Source of the DNA: Pyxidicoccus parkwaysis
Lineage (GTDB): Bacteria > Myxococcota > Myxococcia > Myxococcales > Myxococcaceae
Length of the DNA stretch: 64,000 nucleotides
Reading direction: 5' to 3'
Assembly (NCBI RefSeq): GCF_017301735.1
Contig: NZ_CP071090.1
Span: forward strand, 8,670,001 to 8,734,000
Made by a program: the position numbers and the translations under genes. The notes under the pieces were generated by a model, which made no database searches, was not told the origin of the DNA, and saw only the letters and a list, made by a program, of their open reading frames with translations. Positions 60,309-64,000 of the stretch are shown here, piece after piece (position 1 is the stretch's first letter; every line of letters begins with the position of its first letter).

Positions 60309-61406
60309 CACGACGGGCTTGCCGTCCTCGCCCATATAGCCGCGGTACATGCCGCTGGAGTTGAACGGCGTGGTGACGTTGCCATGGTTGTCCATGGCGA
60401 TGACGCCGCCCTCGCCGCCGGCCTTCACCAGCACATCGTTGATGACGACGTTGGCGGCCTCGGACACGGGCACGCGCTGGTACTCCGTGCGGGCGCAGAT
60501 GTCGCGCGCCACGGTGTAGCGGATGAAGAACTCGCCGTGGCCGGTGGCGGAGACGGCACACTGAGGGTCGGCGTAGGTGCCGGCGCCGATGATGGGCGCG
60601 TCACCCACGCGGCCGAAGCGCTTGTTCGTCATGCCGCCGGTGGACGTGCCCGCCGCGAGGTTTCCAGCCTGGTCCAGCGCCACTGCGCCCACGGTGCCGA
60701 ACTTGTGGTCCCCCGTCACCGGGTCAATCCCCGGCTGGAGCGACGACGACGGCTGCTTGCCCTGGGCGTCGCGCTCCTTGTCCGCGCGCTCCTGCTCCAA
60801 CGCGCGCTGGAGCGACTGCCAGCGTTCCTCTGTGTAGAAGTACTTCGGGTCCACCAATTCAAAGCCCTGCGTCTTCGCGAAGGCCTCGGCGCCGTCGCCA
60901 ATCATCATCACGTGCGGCGACTTCTCCATCACCGCGCGCGCCAGGTCGATGGGGTTCTTCACGCGGTGCAGCCCCGCCACCGAGCCGGCCTTGCGCGTCT
61001 TGCCATCCATGATGGCGGCGTCGAGCTCGTTGACGCCGTCATGGTTGAAGACAGCGCCCTTGCCTGCGTTGAAGTACGGCGAATCCTCCAGGACGCGGAT
61101 GGCGGCGCCCACCGCGTCCACGCTGCTGCCACCCTTCGCGAGCACGGCATGGCCGGACTGGAGCGCCTGGGTGAGCACGGCGCGGACGGCGGCCTCGCGC
61201 TCGGGCGCGAAGTGCTCCTTCGCCATGACGCCCGCGCCGCCGTGGATGACGATGCCCCACTTCGGCTTCACCGAGGGCGTGTCCCTCGTGGCGACGTGGG
61301 ACTCCTCCACCCGCGTGGACTCGACGCTGGTGCAGCCCACGGGGCCGAAGAGCAGCGCGGTGCCCGCGAGCAGGCCACGGTGAAGGGGAGAGAGCGAAGC
61401 GAACAT
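60267..61406 (-). CDS. Isoaspartyl peptidase/L-asparaginase (T2 family) lipoprotein
   Basis: This 379-residue N-terminal-nucleophile hydrolase shows the family motifs IVIHGGAGV, SPYFNAGKGAVFN, the processing site GTVGAVALD (the Thr becomes the N-terminal nucleophile after self-cleavage) and GTSTGGMTNKR. A 25-residue signal with lipobox (FGPVGC, Cys25) makes it an envelope enzyme that cleaves isoaspartyl dipeptides or asparagine. GGAGG eight bases before ATG 61406 fixes the start; a start seven codons earlier would overlap that site. The 3' end lies in a tandem duplication. Confidence 0.88.
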   Translation of the reverse strand: MFASLSPLHRGLLAGTALLFGPVGCTSVESTRVEESHVATRDTPSVKPKWGIVIHGGAGVMAKEHFAPEREAAVRAVLTQALQSGHAVLAKGGSSVDAVGAAIRVLEDSPYFNAGKGAVFNHDGVNELDAAIMDGKTRKAGSVAGLHRVKNPIDLARAVMEKSPHVMMIGDGAEAFAKTQGFELVDPKYFYTEERWQSLQRALEQERADKERDAQGKQPSSSLQPGIDPVTGDHKFGTVGAVALDQAGNLAAGTSTGGMTNKRFGRVGDAPIIGAGTYADPQCAVSATGHGEFFIRYTVARDICARTEYQRVPVSEAANVVINDVLVKAGGEGGVIAMDNHGNVTTPFNSSGMYRGYMGEDGKPVVAIFKDGPEPVQSK

Positions 61407-61670
61407 TCGGGGGACCTCCGGGAGCATCCGAGGGGACGAGGACCACGGCCATCAACCGAAACCACCGGGACAGGGCGCACCGCTCGCGCCGCCACCACCG
61501 GTCCGTCGGGTCGCTAGCACGCCCTCCAGGGAGGCACAACGCCGCTGCCATGAAGTGACGCCTGGACGGAGGGGGAAGGGCCTCCCTGTCCGCCTCCTCC
61601 TTCCATTCACGGAGCGGGCGGTCATGCACAGGGTCAGGAACGACAACCTTCCGAATGACAGGTGCGCGCA

Positions 61671-62339
61671 ATGAAGAAGCTCAAGGGGCTCAAGGTGGCC
61701 GTGCTCGCGGCGGATGGCTTCGAGCAGGTGGAGCTGACCATTCCCGTCAAGAAGCTGAAGCGCGAGGGCGCGGACGTGACGATTGTCTCGCTCCACAAGG
61801 GGACGATTCGGGGGATGAACCTGCTGGCCCCCGGGAAGAAGGTGGACGTGGACGCCACGCTTCACGAGGTGAAGGCGGCGGACTTCGACGCGGTGCTTCT
61901 TCCCGGCGGCTTCGTGAATCCTGACTTCCTGCGGCAGAGCGCGCTGGCGCAGGACTTCGTGCGCGACGCGGACACGTTGGACCTGCCCATGGCGGTCATC
62001 TGCCATGGCCCGTGGCTGCTGATATCCGCGGGCCTCATCGAGGGACGCAAGGTCGCCTCGTGGCCGGGCATCAAGGACGACGTGAAGAACGCGGGCGGCG
62101 AGTGGGTGGACGAGGCCGCCGTGAGGGACCGCAACTGGGTTTCGAGTCCGGGGCCGCACCACATGCTCGCGTTCCTCAAGGGCATGGTGGCGCTGTTCGC
62201 GGAGAAGATGCCGGAGGTGAAGGCGCGCGTGCCGGCCGCCGTCGAGGCACCGCGACGCAGGTGGCCGAAGCTGCTCGCGGGGAGCGTGGCCACGGCGATG
62301 CTCGGGGTGGGCGCACGCAGGCTGGCGGCGGCGCGCTGA
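61671..62339 (+). CDS. DJ-1/PfpI-family protein with C-terminal hydrophobic tail
   Basis: This 222-residue protein has a PfpI/YhbO-type domain: VAVLAADGFEQVELTIPVKK with the conserved Glu, LLPGGFVNPDFLRQ, and AVICHGPWLLISAG with the nucleophile Cys and following His. PfpI relatives are deglycase/protease-like stress proteins. After residue 190 a basic patch leads to a hydrophobic helix (LLAGSVATAMLGVGA) that could anchor it to the membrane, unlike the usual soluble forms. ATG 61671 is chosen; a GTG three codons earlier is possible. Confidence 0.82.
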   Translation: MKKLKGLKVAVLAADGFEQVELTIPVKKLKREGADVTIVSLHKGTIRGMNLLAPGKKVDVDATLHEVKAADFDAVLLPGGFVNPDFLRQSALAQDFVRDADTLDLPMAVICHGPWLLISAGLIEGRKVASWPGIKDDVKNAGGEWVDEAAVRDRNWVSSPGPHHMLAFLKGMVALFAEKMPEVKARVPAAVEAPRRRWPKLLAGSVATAMLGVGARRLAAAR

Positions 62340-62365
62340 CGTCTGCGTCTGCCCGTGCGCCAGCG

Positions 62366-63349
62366 CTACCCGCGCACGTGTGGCCAGGCCCATGACGTGA
62401 ACAAGCCGTCCCAGTCCTCCGGCCGCGTCCCGGGCGGACGCTTCGGATACGCCTCCAGGATGCTGGACCGCCAGGCGTCCTCCTTCATGGGCCAGGCGCG
62501 CGTCACCGCAAGCCGCATCGAGGGCCACCCCGGTCTGCCCAGCATTTCTGTCACGGTCCACAGCCCCAGCACCGGAGGCGCCTTGCCTTCGAGCACGGCT
62601 GCGTGAAGGCGGTCATGGCCATCGAGCACCAGCCACATGTCCGCCAGCCGCGCGTAGAACATCAGGACTGGCGGCAGCGTTCCGTCCCGGGCGTGCTTCC
62701 GCCACGCCTTCACGCGACCGTCCTCCGCTGACGACGGAGCACGCAGGGCCAGCACGTCCCCGCGCTTGATGAACGGCCAGCCACATTCGCTCTCCGTCCA
62801 GCGCCGCCAGCCCTTGATTTCGAAGCGCTCGAACCGGAGCGCGGTCTCCGGCGCGTACGGGGGCGGAGGAGGATTTCCAAGGCCGACCTGCAAGGGGATG
62901 TTCTGCTCCGCGGCCTCCTCGGTGATGACCTTCATGGGGCGGAGACACCAGCGGCCGGAGTGGAGCAGCGACGCGTCGGCGTCCTCGAGCTGTCGCAGGA
63001 AATGATGCGCCCACCCCTCCCACCAACCGTCGGAGCACGGCTCGTGCGCGATGCCACGCACCTGCGTCGCGAGGATGGGCGGCAGGCCCCATGGGAAGGG
63101 CGGCTTCGCGACTCCTCGCAGAACACCCCGGCAATGCCACCGGGGATGGATGCGAATCCACAGGAGCGGCTGCCCGCCGCTCATCAACCGCAGGTCCTCG
63201 TCCTGAGGAGCCTCGAAGTGCAGCGACGGCCTTCGCCGCCATGCGCCCTCATACGGCACGTCGACGAGGAAGCCCGGCCCCGCCGTCACCGGTCCCGCCA
63301 TCACGCTCCACCGCGTGTCGTCCGGCATCACCGTGAAACGTCCAGGCAT
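62366..63349 (-). CDS. Unrecognised 327-residue protein with ParB-like motif
   Basis: This soluble protein has many Trp, Pro and His residues. One stretch, MFYARLADMWLVLDGHDRLHAAVLEG near the C-terminal third, resembles the ParB/sulfiredoxin N-terminal motif (xLDGHHRLaAA). The rest has WWEGWAHHFLRQLE and PPPPPYAPETALRFERFEI. Start 63349 is chosen because GGAGG lies seven bases before it; a start 28 codons earlier has no site. It could be a ParB-fold NTPase/nuclease or an immunity-type protein. I cannot decide. Confidence 0.6.
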   Translation of the reverse strand: MPGRFTVMPDDTRWSVMAGPVTAGPGFLVDVPYEGAWRRRPSLHFEAPQDEDLRLMSGGQPLLWIRIHPRWHCRGVLRGVAKPPFPWGLPPILATQVRGIAHEPCSDGWWEGWAHHFLRQLEDADASLLHSGRWCLRPMKVITEEAAEQNIPLQVGLGNPPPPPYAPETALRFERFEIKGWRRWTESECGWPFIKRGDVLALRAPSSAEDGRVKAWRKHARDGTLPPVLMFYARLADMWLVLDGHDRLHAAVLEGKAPPVLGLWTVTEMLGRPGWPSMRLAVTRAWPMKEDAWRSSILEAYPKRPPGTRPEDWDGLFTSWAWPHVRG

Positions 63350-63446
63350 CCGACCGCCTCCGGCTGGTCCCGCCACATCGAGCCGAACCGCAGGAGCGCG
63401 ACATCCACCCCGCGCCCCTCGGTCCAGGTTCATCCAGCTGGCGCCG

Positions 63447-63998
63447 TCACATCCATCCGAGCTGGAGCCGCGCCACGTCCGTCATGCGGTCCTGGCTCCA
63501 GGGTGGGTCCCACACGAGCTCGACATTCGCTTCCTTCACGCCGGGCACCGAGGACACCTTCGTCCGCACGTCGTCCACCAGCACCGGGCCCATGCCGCAG
63601 CCGGGCGCGGTCAGCGTCATCTGGATGTCCACGCGCTGACCGCCCTCCGGCAGCGGCTCGGCCTTGCATGCGTACACGAGCCCGAGCTCCACGATGTTCA
63701 CCGGAATCTCCGGGTCATACACCGTGCGCAGCTGCTCCCAGACGTTCTCCTCGTTGAACGTCCCGTCGTCCGCCGCGGCCTTCTCCTTGGGCGCGTACTC
63801 CTCGCCCAGCGCGCCGCCGTCCTTCTCGTCGATGCGGAAGAGCTGGCCGTACGGGTCCTGCACCGTGATGTTGCCGCCGAGCGTCTGCATCACCCGCAGC
63901 TCCGCGCCCGCCGGCAGCAGCACCCGGTCTCCACTGGGGATGATGGTGGCCGACACGTCCTGCCCCAGCACCGCCGTCATTCCTCTCATGGTGCTCAT
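63447..63998 (-). CDS. sufT: SufT-like (MIP18/DUF59) Fe-S assembly protein, start near window end
   Basis: This 183-residue protein has the SufT plan: an N-terminal domain with SATIIPSGDRVLLPAGAELRVMQTLGGNITV, a charged linker, and a MIP18/DUF59 domain with TVYDPEIPVNIVELGLVYACK and MTLTAPGCGMGPVL. SufT helps mature Fe-S proteins. The ATG at 63998 is within two bases of the window end, so an earlier start cannot be excluded, though the family N-terminus fits it. Partner suf genes, if any, would lie beyond the window. Confidence 0.83.
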   Translation of the reverse strand: MSTMRGMTAVLGQDVSATIIPSGDRVLLPAGAELRVMQTLGGNITVQDPYGQLFRIDEKDGGALGEEYAPKEKAAADDGTFNEENVWEQLRTVYDPEIPVNIVELGLVYACKAEPLPEGGQRVDIQMTLTAPGCGMGPVLVDDVRTKVSSVPGVKEANVELVWDPPWSQDRMTDVARLQLGWM

Positions 63999-64000
63999 CC

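Overview
The window has very high G+C and strongly G/C-biased third codon positions. It is dense with lipoproteins, two-component systems, a Ser/Thr protein kinase with a transmembrane segment, and a sigma-54 activator. This gene mix points to a myxobacterium, most likely a Myxococcaceae member (Myxococcus/Corallococcus/Pyxidicoccus type). That is an inference from composition and gene content, and no species is claimed. I see no rRNA, tRNA, CRISPR array, insertion sequence or integrase.

Layout. 0-2.5 kb: a cysteine-rich lipoprotein, then a two-gene module pairing a Cys/His-domain protein with a small coupled partner (possible effector/immunity pair). 2.8-11 kb: envelope genes (Omp85/BamA-type barrel with a DUF4390-like partner, a small esterase-like lipoprotein, an M23 endopeptidase lipoprotein, a LysM protein) and an acyl-CoA-dehydrogenase-fold flavoprotein. 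11-16.9 kb (minus): a polyamine/membrane operon, speD - DUF4178 - 53-aa membrane peptide - DUF350 - membrane spermidine-synthase-like protein - FAD amine oxidase, joined by overlapping starts and stops. 17-22.2 kb: lipase-like hydrolase, trigger-factor-like chaperone with an Ala-rich protein, then cyclophilin lipoprotein - carboxylesterase - YjbQ.

22.5-31.4 kb: the most unusual block. Six tightly packed plus-strand genes encode an alpha/beta hydrolase with a Cys nucleophile elbow, a 479-aa protein of unknown function, a di-haem cytochrome c, a membrane protein, an amidase and a SnoaL-like protein. They converge on a cytochrome P450 that has lost the I-helix acid-alcohol pair and carries a peroxygenase-like haem loop. 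This looks like an undescribed lipid/sterol/amide oxidation pathway.

31.6-38.2 kb: secreted or lipoprotein enzymes (transglutaminase-like, L,D-transpeptidase, C39-like peptidase, NTF2-like) and a methyltransferase. 38.3-50.5 kb: signalling, with a hybrid histidine kinase, a PAS/GAF kinase, an NtrC-type regulator with cognate kinase and coiled-coil lipoprotein, a GAF protein behind a promoter/operator-like site, and a Ser/Thr kinase. 50.5-57.1 kb: a giant TPR/DUF3857 lipoprotein, an ankyrin protein, a YXWGXW-type repeat protein and an internally duplicated Pro-rich protein. 57.2-64 kb: a TetR regulator with a clear palindromic operator and divergent target, an S9-like hydrolase, an isoaspartyl peptidase whose 3' end is tandemly duplicated, a DJ-1/PfpI protein, a protein of unknown function and a SufT-like protein.
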